From Herbiconiux sp. L3-i23 (lineage in GTDB: Bacteria > Actinomycetota > Actinomycetes > Actinomycetales > Microbacteriaceae): 64,000 nucleotides of DNA. This document shows positions 43,608 through 52,052 of the stretch, one piece after another; the first letter of the stretch is position 1; each line of letters opens with the position of its first letter. A program made the position numbers and the translations under genes. Below the pieces are notes generated by a model. That model did not search any database. It was not told where the DNA came from and was given only the letters and a program-made list of their open reading frames with translations. The stretch lies in the NCBI RefSeq assembly GCF_023734115.1, contig NZ_AP025737.1, positions 744,001 to 808,000 of the forward strand, in the 5' to 3' direction.

Positions 43608-44921
43608 TCAGAACGGGGCGTCGTCGGGGAGCCAGGCTTTCATCACCAGTGGTGGTGCGCCCGGGATAGTGCGGCCGGGTGGGGCGAAGGTGCGGGCCGG
43701 TTTCGTCGTGTACATGCGCCCCGTCGGCGAGGTCCAGGTCAGGGTGCCGCCCGGTGAGGCGCTCACCCGCCACCGTTTGCGGCCTTTCACCATGTGGTGG
43801 CCCTTGCACAGATGCGCGAGGTTCGCGGCGACCGTCTCGCCGTCCTCCGCCCACGGCTTCGTGTGATCGACATCGCAATGCTCGACCGGCCGGGTGCAGC
43901 CCACGAACCGGCACACCTCATCCCGCGCCTGCAGGTACCGCCGCAACTGCTTCGGGACCTTATAGGTGGTCCGCCCGAACGAAGTGATCGCCCCATCCTC
44001 CGGATCGGTGAGGATCCGAATCCACCCGGACGCTTCCCCGGCGACGCGGCGGGCGGTCTCGGCGTCGATCGGCCCGTAGCCCTCAAGCTGGCCCGGCTCG
44101 TCCGACCGGCCCATCGCCGTCAGTACCGGCACGGTGGTCGACACCTGCGGGTTGATGCCTCGCCGCGCCGCCGGGGTGGACTGCACCGGCTCCCCCTCGA
44201 CCGCCGGTGCGGTGACACCGCCGGCGTCGATGAGCAAGTCACGGAACACATCCGCTTCGATCTGCTGCAGGGTGCGGGTCTCCCCTTCGACCATCAAGCC
44301 CTTCGCGAGCCCGGTCACCGACGCGGCGGCACCGATGACGTATTCGGCGGACATGTACGCGCCGTACCAGGCCATCCCGGCCCCGGCCGGTTCGACCGCG
44401 GTCCGCCGCTCCATGAGTGCCTCGCGGTGCTCCTCGATCAGCTCCTCGGGCTGCAAGTCGGCGCGGATCTTCCGCGCCATCCGATCGAACCGCGACACCG
44501 GCAGATCGACAGACTCGAGCAGACGCGCCTCATACTCGCCGACCAGCTCAGCGGCGAGGCCGTGAGAGTGTTCGACGAGAACCCGGGCGTGCCGGTCGGA
44601 GAACTCCGCCTGCCGCATCCGACTCAGCGTGGTCGGGAAGACCTGCACAAGGGAGCGGGCGAGATCGAGCATCGACTGCGCGGTGCGCTCGTGCACCTGC
44701 AGCACCGCGGCGACTTCCGCCCGGAGCTCACGCCACTCGAGCGAGTCAGGGTCGTACCAGTCGGCGCCGAAGTCCCGGCCGAACTGGAGGCGTAGCGCGT
44801 CGATGTATTCCAGCTGCTCCGCCTGATAGACGCGGGCGATGGCCTGCCGTTCGGCGATGCGCTCGACCAGCAGCCGCGCAGCCGACATCGGCGCTTCGGC
44901 CGGCGACTGCTCTTCGTCCAT
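43608..44921 (-). CDS. DUF222 / HNH-endonuclease-domain protein (13E12 repeat family)
   Basis: 437 residues from ATG at 44921; no good ribosome-binding site is seen, and ATG at 44888 is an alternative. An N-terminal all-helical DUF222 domain (about 25-290) is followed by a complete HNH motif: CRFVGCTRP, HCDVDHTKPWAEDG, then ANLAHLCKGHHMVKG, with Cys pairs for a structural metal. These genes occur in many copies in Actinobacteria (13E12 family of mycobacteria), and their role is unresolved; mobility or phage-related DNA cutting is suspected. Here repeats flank both sides of the gene, which fits a mobile or recombination-prone unit. Confidence 0.9.
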   Translation of the reverse strand: MDEEQSPAEAPMSAARLLVERIAERQAIARVYQAEQLEYIDALRLQFGRDFGADWYDPDSLEWRELRAEVAAVLQVHERTAQSMLDLARSLVQVFPTTLSRMRQAEFSDRHARVLVEHSHGLAAELVGEYEARLLESVDLPVSRFDRMARKIRADLQPEELIEEHREALMERRTAVEPAGAGMAWYGAYMSAEYVIGAAASVTGLAKGLMVEGETRTLQQIEADVFRDLLIDAGGVTAPAVEGEPVQSTPAARRGINPQVSTTVPVLTAMGRSDEPGQLEGYGPIDAETARRVAGEASGWIRILTDPEDGAITSFGRTTYKVPKQLRRYLQARDEVCRFVGCTRPVEHCDVDHTKPWAEDGETVAANLAHLCKGHHMVKGRKRWRVSASPGGTLTWTSPTGRMYTTKPARTFAPPGRTIPGAPPLVMKAWLPDDAPF

Positions 44922-44987
44922 ACACCGACTCAACCAGCAACCACCGACACTGGAGGGACCTGAACATGAGCGCATCCCGAGGGTCCC

Positions 44988-45141
44988 GCGCTTCGCGACG
45001 GCCCTGGCGGGCCTCCTCAGCGAGCAGGGGAAAAGCATCGCCATGGTCGGCCTTCGTATCGCTTCGCTCAACGGGCGGGCGGTTGTCGTCGAAGCGAAGT
45101 TCCGCGCTTAGGGACGGCCCTGGCGGGCCTCCTCAGCGAGC
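44988..45141. repeat. Direct 38-bp repeat pair enclosing an inverted copy of the array linker
   Basis: Copies of a 38-base sequence (GCGCTT...GACGGCCCTGGCGGGCC...AGCGAGC) lie at 44988-45025 and 45104-45141, with differences only at CGC versus GGG-type positions near the 5' side. Between them, 45051-45080 is a perfect 30-base inverted copy of the linker at 43008-43037. These sit just upstream of the HNH gene, on the opposite side from the four-unit array. Confidence 0.75.
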
Positions 45142-45149
45142 GGACGGCG

Positions 45150-45431
45150 TCAGCGGGTGTGGTCTGTGTCGGCGACGCGGATGCGGATGCGGCCCTCGAA
45201 GATGCCCCTGTCGCCGTCGCCGGGGGCCGGGGCGGGAGCGGGCATGGAGGTCTGCCGGTCGTTCTCGAGACGCGCCTCGTGCTTCGTGGGGGCGAACACC
45301 TCGTCGACGCCGCCGAGGACACCGCTGCCGATGGATCCTGAGCCGCGAGTGGGACGCCCGCTGTTGCGGGTGGCGATCGTCATGGCGACGACGGCTGCGA
45401 TGGCGGCGGCGCCGAAGATCATCCATTCCAC
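45150..45431 (-). CDS. Small single-span membrane protein, function unknown
   Basis: 93 residues from GTG at 45431 (ATG at 45422 is alternative). One N-terminal membrane segment (about 3-20), then Ser/Gly-rich linker, GVLGGVDEVFAPTKHEARLENDRQT and a C-terminal GDGDRGIFEGRIRIRV. The segment VDEVFAPTKHEA and the GIFEGRI tail recur in small actinobacterial membrane proteins with no assigned role. TAGTAT lies 7 bases before the GTG, so a leaderless start is plausible. It follows the metallophosphoesterase gene by 10 bases. Confidence 0.7.
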   Translation of the reverse strand: MEWMIFGAAAIAAVVAMTIATRNSGRPTRGSGSIGSGVLGGVDEVFAPTKHEARLENDRQTSMPAPAPAPGDGDRGIFEGRIRIRVADTDHTR

Positions 45432-45441
45432 GCCGTCGATA

Positions 45442-45972
45442 CTACGTGCTGACCTCCGACACCGGGCCGGAGCGGACGATCCGATGCAGTTCCACTTCGC
45501 CGACGCGACCGTCGTCGAGTACGACCGACATGTAGGTGCAGAACGGCTGTCGGCGACGGTCGGTGGGGGAGCCCGGATTGAGGAGGCGGACACCGCGCGG
45601 AGTGGTCGAATCCCACGGGATGTGGCTGTGTCCGAAGACCACGAGGTCGGTGTCGGGGAAGCCCTCGTCGATGCGCTTCTCCCGACCCTGCGCCGAGCCG
45701 GTCTCGTGCACGACCGCCAGTCGGACCCCGTCGATTTTCGCGCGCGCCACCTCGGGCAGCCGCGCGCGCAGGTCGTCGCCGTCGTTGTTGCCGTAGCACG
45801 CCAGCAGCTGCGTCGAGCGGGCGTGCAGGTGGTCGAGGGTCGCCTCGTCGACCCAGTCGCCCGCATGCACGACGACGTCCGCGCGGTCGACGGCGTCCCA
45901 CACCTCGGCGGGCAGGTCCTTCGCTCGCTTCGGCAGGTGGGTGTCCGAGAGGAGCAGCAGGCGCGTCGTCAC
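45442..45972 (-). CDS. YfcE-like metallophosphoesterase
   Basis: 176 residues from GTG. Calcineurin-like phosphoesterase of the YfcE/MJ0936 type. All metal motifs are present in order: SDTHLP (9-14), HAGDW (36-40), GNND (61-64), VHE and GHSHIP. Members hydrolyse phosphodiesters such as cyclic nucleotides; the natural substrate is unknown. Probably co-transcribed with the small membrane protein that follows. Confidence 0.92.
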   Translation of the reverse strand: MTTRLLLLSDTHLPKRAKDLPAEVWDAVDRADVVVHAGDWVDEATLDHLHARSTQLLACYGNNDGDDLRARLPEVARAKIDGVRLAVVHETGSAQGREKRIDEGFPDTDLVVFGHSHIPWDSTTPRGVRLLNPGSPTDRRRQPFCTYMSVVLDDGRVGEVELHRIVRSGPVSEVST

Positions 45973-46046
45973 CCCACCATCCTGCGGTGCCCGGGCTCCT
46001 GCAGCCTTGGAGGATGCTGTCGGACGGTGGGCGTACCGTCAGCGCC

Positions 46047-46298
46047 ATGACGACCAGCAGCGAATCACACGACGAACCCGAGATGCTCGGAGCCCGCGGC
46101 GACGACTCCTCGACCGCCTCGAAGGACCCGTCCGACTGGGTGACCGGCGACGAACCCATCACGGGCGCGCAGAAGAGCTACCTCGACACCCTCGCGCGTG
46201 AAGCGGGCGAAGAGATCCCCGCCGACATCACCAAGGCCGAGGCCTCCGAGCACATCGAGCGCCTCCAGGAGAAGACCGGGCGCACCGAGTCGGCCTGA
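46047..46298 (+). CDS. DUF3072-domain protein
   Basis: 83 residues. The C-terminal half DEPITGAQKSYLDTLAREAGEEIPADITKAEASEHIERLQ is the DUF3072 domain, a small SAP-like helical motif (GAQxxYLxTL...L(T)KAEAS..I) seen in many bacteria without a known role. The N-terminal 45 residues are acidic and likely disordered. No Shine-Dalgarno; TACCGT sits 7 bases before the ATG (46034-46039), consistent with a leaderless mRNA. Confidence 0.85.
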   Translation: MTTSSESHDEPEMLGARGDDSSTASKDPSDWVTGDEPITGAQKSYLDTLAREAGEEIPADITKAEASEHIERLQEKTGRTESA

Positions 46299-46368
46299 GG
46301 CCCGCTCGACGGCGCGATGCCCGCGGCGTGAGCCGCGGGCATCGTCTGTCTGCGTCGCGACGGATGCG

Positions 46369-47343
46369 TTACTTCGCCGCGTCGCGGAGCAGGTCGAGCA
46401 GCGGCGCGGCGGCCTCATCGAGGAACTGCTGCTGCAGCGCGTCGCCGACCTGCACGAGTGCGATGTCGGTGAAGCCCGCCTCCCAGAAGCTCTTCACCGA
46501 CTCGACGATCGCGTCGAGGTCGGGGCCGCACGGGATGCTCTCCGCCACATCCTCCTTGCGCACGAACTGGCTGGCGCCGGCGAAACCGGCGGGCGTCGGC
46601 AGGTCGGAGTTGACCGCCCAGCCGCCGCCGAACCAGCGGAACTGGTCGTGGGCGCGCTCGATGGCCTCGTCGCGGTCGGGTCCCCAGCTGATCGGGATCT
46701 GTCCGATCTTCCGTGACGATGTCGACCCCTTCAGGTCGTCCCACTTCGAGATGATCTCGGCGTCGGGTTCGGTGGTGATCAGGTGGTCGGCGAGCGGCGC
46801 GAACCGTTCGAGCGACTTGTCGCCCGACACCGCGATGCCGATCGGCAGCGGCTCGGTCGGGGTGTCCCAGATGCGCGCCGAGTCGACGCGGAAGTACGAG
46901 CCCTCCCAGGTCACCAGCTCGCCGGTGAGCAGCTCGCGGATGATCGTCGCCGCCTCCTCGAGCATGTCCTGGCGCTGATCGATCGGCGGCCAGCCCTCGC
47001 CGGTGACGTGCTCGTTGAGGTTCTCGCCGGAGCCGAGCCCGAGCAGGAACCGTCCGTCCGAGAGCAGCGACAGCGTCGCCGCCTTCTGCGCGACGACGGC
47101 GGGGTGGTAGCGCTGGATCGGCGAGGTCACATAGGTCGCGAGGTCCATCGTGGTCGTCGCCTGCGCGACCGCGCCAAGGAGCGTCCACGCGTACGGTGCG
47201 TGCCCCTGCGAGACGAGCCAGGGGGAGTAGTGGTCGCTCGAGACCGCGAAGTCGAAGCCGATCCGCTCGGCGTCGACGGCGTACGAGACGAGCTCCTTCG
47301 GTCCGCTCTGCTCGGTCATCAACGTGTAGCCGAAACGCGTCAT
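46369..47343 (-). CDS. LLM-class F420-dependent oxidoreductase (G6PDH-like, TIGR03557)
   Basis: 324 residues from ATG at 47343; ATG at 47364 would add 7 residues (MKGTKKS). Bacterial-luciferase-like TIM barrel. Diagnostic blocks are FGYTLMTEQSGPKELVSYAVDAE, AVSSDHYSPW, GHAPYAWTLLGAVAQAT and GRFLLGLGSGENLNEHVTG, matching the TIGR03557 F420 G6PDH-related family. It implies the host makes or uses coenzyme F420. It is divergent from dedA. Confidence 0.9.
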   Translation of the reverse strand: MTRFGYTLMTEQSGPKELVSYAVDAERIGFDFAVSSDHYSPWLVSQGHAPYAWTLLGAVAQATTTMDLATYVTSPIQRYHPAVVAQKAATLSLLSDGRFLLGLGSGENLNEHVTGEGWPPIDQRQDMLEEAATIIRELLTGELVTWEGSYFRVDSARIWDTPTEPLPIGIAVSGDKSLERFAPLADHLITTEPDAEIISKWDDLKGSTSSRKIGQIPISWGPDRDEAIERAHDQFRWFGGGWAVNSDLPTPAGFAGASQFVRKEDVAESIPCGPDLDAIVESVKSFWEAGFTDIALVQVGDALQQQFLDEAAAPLLDLLRDAAK

Positions 47344-47461
47344 GCTCTTCTTCGTCCCTTTCATCCGCGGCGCAGACCGTGCTGTCGGCGCTCGCCTCGA
47401 CGCTACGGTCGCCAGACTTGGAGTTCGGCAAGAGACGAGGGGACTCTCAGACACCTCTCCG

Positions 47462-47467
47462 TAATCT
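47462..47467 (+). promoter_or_regulatory. -10 box of the dedA gene (leaderless)
   Basis: TAATCT exactly 6 bases before the GTG start. No ribosome-binding site precedes the GTG. Confidence 0.5.
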
Positions 47468-47473
47468 GGGCGG

Positions 47474-48151
47474 GTGACCTGGACCTCCACCGCCACACTC
47501 GTCCGCGCCGGATCCGACTCGGCCACCGAGCTCGGAGGCCTCGTCGGGGTCGCCGCCAACGTGATCGCCGCTCTCGGCGAAGTCGGGGTCGGCATCCTGA
47601 CCCTGGTCGAGACGATCTTCCCGCCGATCCCGAGCGAGGTCGTCCTGCCGCTCGCGGGGTTCCTCTCGCAGCGCGGCGACATGAACATCGTCTTCGTCAT
47701 GATCAGCGCGACGCTGGGCGCCTACCTCGGCGCGGTGATCCTCTACTGGCTCGGCTACAAGGTCGGCGAGGAGCGGAGCATCCGGTGGCTCGCGAAGCTG
47801 CCCCTCGTCGATCGCGAGGACTTCGAGAAGGCGTCGGGCTGGTTCCACCGTCACGGCAAGTCGGCGGTCTTCTTCGGCCGGCTCCTGCCAGGGGTCCGGA
47901 GCCTCATCTCGCTCCCGGCGGGCGCGGCGAAGATGAGCTTCCTCGTCTTCAGCGCCTTCACCATCGCGGGAAGCGCCCTCTGGAACGGTCTGCTCGTCGG
48001 CCTCGGCGCAGCGCTCGGCACCCAGTACGAGCTCATCGACCAGTACTCGTGGGTGCTGGATGTGCTCGTCTACGCCGCCATCGCGGGCGTCCTCGTCTGG
48101 CTCGTGGTGCGACGCATCCGCCGCGGCCGTCAGGCCTCTAGCGCGAGCTGA
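47474..48151 (+). CDS. DedA/VTT-family membrane protein
   Basis: 225 residues from GTG. About five hydrophobic segments. Family hallmarks are E-x-IFPPIPSEVVLPLAGFLS (about 46-64), the G-x-LGAYLGAVILYWLGYKVG loop and the FFGRLLPGVRSLISLPAGAAKM re-entrant segment with its conserved Arg and Pro. DedA proteins act in membrane lipid transport (undecaprenyl-phosphate or phosphatidylglycerol flipping) and envelope homeostasis. The last 14 bases overlap the convergent acyltransferase gene. Confidence 0.92.
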   Translation: MTWTSTATLVRAGSDSATELGGLVGVAANVIAALGEVGVGILTLVETIFPPIPSEVVLPLAGFLSQRGDMNIVFVMISATLGAYLGAVILYWLGYKVGEERSIRWLAKLPLVDREDFEKASGWFHRHGKSAVFFGRLLPGVRSLISLPAGAAKMSFLVFSAFTIAGSALWNGLLVGLGAALGTQYELIDQYSWVLDVLVYAAIAGVLVWLVVRRIRRGRQASSAS

Positions 48152-49370
48152 CGGCGTTGACCGGAGGCTCGGGTGACGAGCGGCGTTCGCGCACGGCGCC
48201 GCCGACGAGCCGGCCGAGCCGCCGCGCCAACGAGTGGCTCGGGCGCTCGACGAAGCGCCAGAAGAGGTAGCCGGCACCGATCCCCGCCGGCGGTGCGAGC
48301 AGCACCGCGATCCACCAGTCCTCGTCGCCGAGGAGGTAGGCGATCGCGACGAGCACGGGCACGTGCACGAGGTAGAGGCTGAACGAGATCTTGCCGAGCC
48401 AGGCGCACAGGCGGCCCGAGAGTACGCGGACGACAGGCGCGGCGACGATGGCGAGCACGATGAGGACCGCCGATGAGATGACCGACGCGGCGCGAAGGGT
48501 CTCGGCGATGCCGCCCGCGCCGAGCATCGGCCGGACGAGCCAGGTGGCGATGAAACCGAGGAGCGACGCGGCGAGGGCGATCGGCCAGCCGATGCGGAAA
48601 GCGCGGGTTCCCGACACCCGGCGCCCCCAGTCCTGCAGGTCGTCGAGACGGACGGCGATCAGCGTGCCGATGAAGAACGCGGGCAGGTAGGACAGCGTCC
48701 CGTCGCCGACCGTGAAACCCACGACGCTCGCCGCCAGCGCGAGAAGTCCGGCCGGCAGCCATCCCCGTCGCGTTGCGCGAGCGCCGAGCACGAAGAGGGG
48801 GAGCAGCAGGGCGAACAGCATCTCCCAGCGCAGCGACCACAGCACGTTGTTGATCTCGTAGCTGTACTTGCCGAGGGTCGCTTCGGCCACGAGCTCCGAC
48901 CCGACGAGGGTCGCCGCGTTGTTGTCGACCAGCCACCCTCCGGGGAACGCGCCGGGATCGCGCGGGATCGCGACGACCAGTGCGCAGGCGACGACGAGGG
49001 AGCCCCAGACCGGAACCATGATCCGCACGAACCGCGAGGCGAGGAAGCCCGCCCAGCTGAACCCGCCGCGCAGCGCGGGCAGGGCGACGACGAGGCCGCT
49101 CAGCACGAAGAACAGCACGACGGCTTCGCCGCCCGCGGTGAAGAGCTTGAGCGGCGACGCGCTCAGCCATCCCCAGAGCGCCGCGCGGGTACCTTCGTCG
49201 GATGCGCGCAGGTGCGGTTCCGCGACGGCGAGGGTGTGGTGGAGCAGCACGACCAGGGCGGCCACCCCGCGGAGGCCGTCGAGCGCCGAGAGGCGTCGCC
49301 CGGTGCGCTCCGCGCCCCGGGTGGGGGCCTCGGCGGCGGGCGTTCCGAGTCGAAGGGGTTGCGCACTCAC
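48138..49370 (-). CDS. Acyltransferase-3 family integral membrane protein
   Basis: 410 residues from GTG at 49370 (GTG at 49379 possible). About ten membrane segments. The family signature RRLSALDGLRGVAALVVLLHH is at residues 25-45, with the catalytic-type His44/His45; the C-terminal FSLYLVHVPVLVAIAYLL is also typical. These enzymes O-acylate sugars or lipids at the membrane (OafA, PatA-like). No polysaccharide cluster is adjacent, so the acceptor is unknown. The N-terminal ~22 residues are Ala/Arg/Thr-rich. Confidence 0.9.
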   Translation of the reverse strand: MSAQPLRLGTPAAEAPTRGAERTGRRLSALDGLRGVAALVVLLHHTLAVAEPHLRASDEGTRAALWGWLSASPLKLFTAGGEAVVLFFVLSGLVVALPALRGGFSWAGFLASRFVRIMVPVWGSLVVACALVVAIPRDPGAFPGGWLVDNNAATLVGSELVAEATLGKYSYEINNVLWSLRWEMLFALLLPLFVLGARATRRGWLPAGLLALAASVVGFTVGDGTLSYLPAFFIGTLIAVRLDDLQDWGRRVSGTRAFRIGWPIALAASLLGFIATWLVRPMLGAGGIAETLRAASVISSAVLIVLAIVAAPVVRVLSGRLCAWLGKISFSLYLVHVPVLVAIAYLLGDEDWWIAVLLAPPAGIGAGYLFWRFVERPSHSLARRLGRLVGGAVRERRSSPEPPVNAVSSR

Positions 49371-49502
49371 TCGCTCCACGGTACGAAACGGTCCTGTGCG
49401 TGCACTGGCATCACAGTGAGGCCTTACCGAGCGCTCAGTGCCGCCCCAGCACGCATCGCTACGGTGAGCTCCTGTTCGTCTACGACAAAGGGTGAAGTGA
49501 CC

Positions 49503-50180
49503 ATGGGTTTCCTCGACCGACTGCTCGGCCGTGAGGATTCGTCCTCGAACGACCGGAACTACGACAACCGATACGACCCGCAGCCCGCTCCAGCGCGTCG
49601 CGATGAGCGCAGCGAGGACGAGATCGCCATCGAGCGGTACCGCTACCTGCTGCGCACGGCTCCGCCCGAGACCATAGAGCAGGTGCATGCCGAGGCGTTC
49701 GCCAAGCTCTCGCCCGAGCAGCGCCGCCAGGTGTACGAGGAGCTGAAGCAGGGATCCGAGCAGCCCGCCGGTGACGATGCGAACTCCCTGGCTCGTGCGG
49801 CGACCCGCGCCGAGATGCGCCAGCCGGGCACCATGGAGCGTGCGTTCGGCGGCAACGCCGGCGGCGCGGCGCGCGGCGGGCCGAGCTTCGGATCGATGCT
49901 CGGCAGCAGCCTCCTCGGAACGGTGGCCGGCTACGTCATCGGATCGGCCCTCGTCAGCGCGTTCCTGCCCGACCCGGGCTACGCGGATGCCGGTGCCGAG
50001 GGCGACGCGGGAGCGGACGGCGGAGACGCCGGCGCCGAGGGTGACGCGGGCGCCGACGCGGGCGGCGCGGACGCCGGCGGCGGCGACGGTGGCTGGGGCG
50101 GCGACGGCGGCTGGGGCGGCGGCGACTTCGGTGGCGGTGATTTCGGAGGCGGCGACTTCGGTGGCGGCTTCGACGTCTGA
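49503..50180 (+). CDS. Membrane-associated protein with Gly/Asp-rich repeat tail, function unknown
   Basis: 225 residues from ATG with AAGGGTGAAG upstream. Three parts: a charged, helical N-terminal region (1-115; SEDEIAIERYRYLLR...SPEQRRQVYEELKQG); one hydrophobic segment (about 128-155, Gly-rich GSMLGSSLLGTVAGYVIGSALVSAFL); and a low-complexity tail (158-225) of Gly, Asp and Ala ending in three GGGDF repeats. No named family is recognised. The DUF2236 gene follows 3 bases later, so they are co-transcribed. Confidence 0.8.
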   Translation: MGFLDRLLGREDSSSNDRNYDNRYDPQPAPARRDERSEDEIAIERYRYLLRTAPPETIEQVHAEAFAKLSPEQRRQVYEELKQGSEQPAGDDANSLARAATRAEMRQPGTMERAFGGNAGGAARGGPSFGSMLGSSLLGTVAGYVIGSALVSAFLPDPGYADAGAEGDAGADGGDAGAEGDAGADAGGADAGGGDGGWGGDGGWGGGDFGGGDFGGGDFGGGFDV

Positions 50181-50183
50181 TCG

Positions 50184-51119
50184 ATGACGGCCGAGACGGA
50201 CGAAGACCGACCGGGCTCCGCGTTCGGGCGTCTCGTCGAGCCCGTGCGCATGAGCCTGGTGCGCACCCTCACGGGGCAGCCCGACGGGGTGCCCGCGTGG
50301 GTCGAGACCCTCGCCGACGGCGACGACCCGGGCTTCTTCGGACCCGACTCCGCGGCATGGGCCGTGCACGGCGACCTGCCGACCCTGGTCGCCGGAGTCA
50401 GGGCCCTCTTGACGCAGGCGCTGCATCCCGGGGCGCTCGCCGGAGTCCACGACCATTCGCGGTACCGGGAGGACCCGTTCGGTCGCCTCGCGGGCACCAT
50501 CCGCTGGATCTTCACCGTCACCTACGGCTCCGAGGCCGACGCGCGCGGCGCCACCCGCTGGGTGCAGCACATCCACGAGCGGGTGCGCGGCACCTACCTC
50601 TCCTCCGACGGAACACCGGTTCCGTATTCGGCGGCCGACCCCGACCTGCTGCGCTTCGTGCACCTCGCCTTCACGGACGCCTTCCTCGGCGCGCACCTCG
50701 CCTGGGGTCGGCGCGAGATCCCGGGCGGCCCCGACGCGTACGTGCGCGAATGGGCGCTCGCCGGTGAGCTGATGGGCGTCGAAGACCCGCCGCGCAGCCA
50801 CCAGGAGCTGCGCGCCGCGCTCCGCGAATACCTCGACGCCGGCGTCCTCCGGCACGATGAACGCGTCGACGACGTGGTCCGGTTCCTGCGCCATCCTCCG
50901 TTGCCGCGGTCGCTGCGTGCCAGCTACCCGGCGCTCTTCCGCGGAGCCGTCGCCTCACTGGAGCCCGAGTACCGGCAGCTCCTCGGGCTGCGGAGGCCGC
51001 GAGGTCCCGTGCATGCTCCGACCGCGCTCGTGCTGCACGCGAGCGGCGAACTCCTCGGTCGCACGACGGGGGCGGAGAAGGCGGCGAGGCGGCGGCTCGA
51101 GCGTCTCGGCGCCTCTTGA
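50184..51119 (+). CDS. DUF2236-family protein (MpaB/latex-clearing-like oxygenase)
   Basis: 311 residues from ATG. Residues about 40-290 form the helical DUF2236 (ER-bound oxygenase MpaB/MpaB'/Lcp) fold. Key landmarks are QALHPGALAGVHDHSRYREDPFGRLAGT (His ~81, 89, 91) and VQHIHERVRG, with conserved histidines and arginines that bind heme b in the rubber oxygenase Lcp. Actinobacterial members are mostly uncharacterised. Transcribed with the Gly/Asp-rich membrane protein, which could tether it (inference). A hairpin follows at 51147. Confidence 0.85.
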   Translation: MTAETDEDRPGSAFGRLVEPVRMSLVRTLTGQPDGVPAWVETLADGDDPGFFGPDSAAWAVHGDLPTLVAGVRALLTQALHPGALAGVHDHSRYREDPFGRLAGTIRWIFTVTYGSEADARGATRWVQHIHERVRGTYLSSDGTPVPYSAADPDLLRFVHLAFTDAFLGAHLAWGRREIPGGPDAYVREWALAGELMGVEDPPRSHQELRAALREYLDAGVLRHDERVDDVVRFLRHPPLPRSLRASYPALFRGAVASLEPEYRQLLGLRRPRGPVHAPTALVLHASGELLGRTTGAEKAARRRLERLGAS

Positions 51120-51146
51120 CTGCTCGCGGCCGCTGAGAACGCGGAC

Positions 51147-51177
51147 GGGCCCGCCGACCAGGAAGGTCGACGGGCCC
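51147..51177. terminator. Bidirectional hairpin terminator
   Basis: A 13-bp stem with one mismatch (51147-51159 with 51165-51177) around the loop AGGAA, between the convergent DUF2236 and ycnI-like genes. No T-tract on either side. Confidence 0.6.
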
Positions 51178-51201
51178 GCGCAGGTGGCTCATGCCGCGCG
51201 G

Positions 51202-51939
51202 CTACGCGGAGCGGCGACGCCCGAACGCGGCGTAGGCGCCGAGCACGGCGCCGATCGCGCCGAGCACGAGGCCGGTGATCGCGAGGCCGCGAGCCAGGCC
51301 GTCATCGCTCGACGCGGCGGCGTCGTCGGCGGAGGCGGACTCCGCCTCGTCGTGCCCGCCGTGGCTGTGCGAGTCGTCCGCCGACGCCGCGGTCACCGCG
51401 ATCACCGGGGCCGGGTAGTCGGCGCCCTCATCGGTGGCGTTCCACTCGACGACCTCGCCGTCGGAGTAGGTCTGGGTCGCGGGCAGCACGATCGTCTCGG
51501 CCTCGGGGACGGGGCCGACGCTCAGCGCGAAGCGCTGGAACTGGCCGGGAGCGACCTGCACACCGGCGTCCGCCGTCCAGACCACCCGGGTCGCGGCCTC
51601 GGTGACCTCGGTCCCGTTCTGGTCGACCGGCTCGTCGAGCGTCGACCGCTCGACGACGGCGCTCCAGCCGGGGACGGGCTCGACCGAGACGCTCGCGAAG
51701 GGCGTGTCCGTCGGCAGGTCGACGGCCACCGACACCGTGCCGGCGGTGTCGCTCTCGTTCGGGACACGGAAGGTGAGCAGGGCGTAGGAGCCGGCAGCCG
51801 CCTCGCTCGGCGACACGGTGACGTGGGCGTTCGCGGCGAGCGGGGCGGCGATCGCCAGCGCGAGAGCCGCGAGGACGCCGATGGCGGCGGTCCGAACCGA
51901 CGTGCGGGAGGTGGTGCGGGAAGCGGTGCGGTGAGTCAT
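51202..51939 (-). CDS. YcnI-like (DUF1775) copper-binding envelope protein
   Basis: 245 residues from ATG. Signal peptide 1-38 is predicted, cleaved after ANA so that mature residue 1 is His39 (HVTVSPSEAAAG), the histidine-brace position used by YcnI to bind copper. The DUF1775 beta-sandwich follows (about 39-170). A His/Asp-rich linker (DDSHSHGGHDEAE) and a C-terminal membrane anchor (GLARGLAITGLVLGAIGAVLGAY) complete it. Likely periplasmic-side copper handling. It is preceded, 113 bases upstream on the same strand, by a membrane protein gene in the usual copper-locus order. Confidence 0.92.
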   Translation of the reverse strand: MTHRTASRTTSRTSVRTAAIGVLAALALAIAAPLAANAHVTVSPSEAAAGSYALLTFRVPNESDTAGTVSVAVDLPTDTPFASVSVEPVPGWSAVVERSTLDEPVDQNGTEVTEAATRVVWTADAGVQVAPGQFQRFALSVGPVPEAETIVLPATQTYSDGEVVEWNATDEGADYPAPVIAVTAASADDSHSHGGHDEAESASADDAAASSDDGLARGLAITGLVLGAIGAVLGAYAAFGRRRSA

Positions 51940-52052
51940 GGGTGTTGTTCGTCTTCCTCTGATGGCCGGATTGCGCGGCCTGAGATCGGGAGTGTGCTCC
52001 GCGCAGGCGCGGAGCCGACGCATCCGGACGGTCCGGGGCGTCGAATGCGGGA

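Noticed and set aside
43608-44921. Restriction enzyme of an R-M or defence system
   Set aside because: HNH is present but there is no methyltransferase, helicase or other defence partner next to it; DUF222/HNH genes are common in this group.
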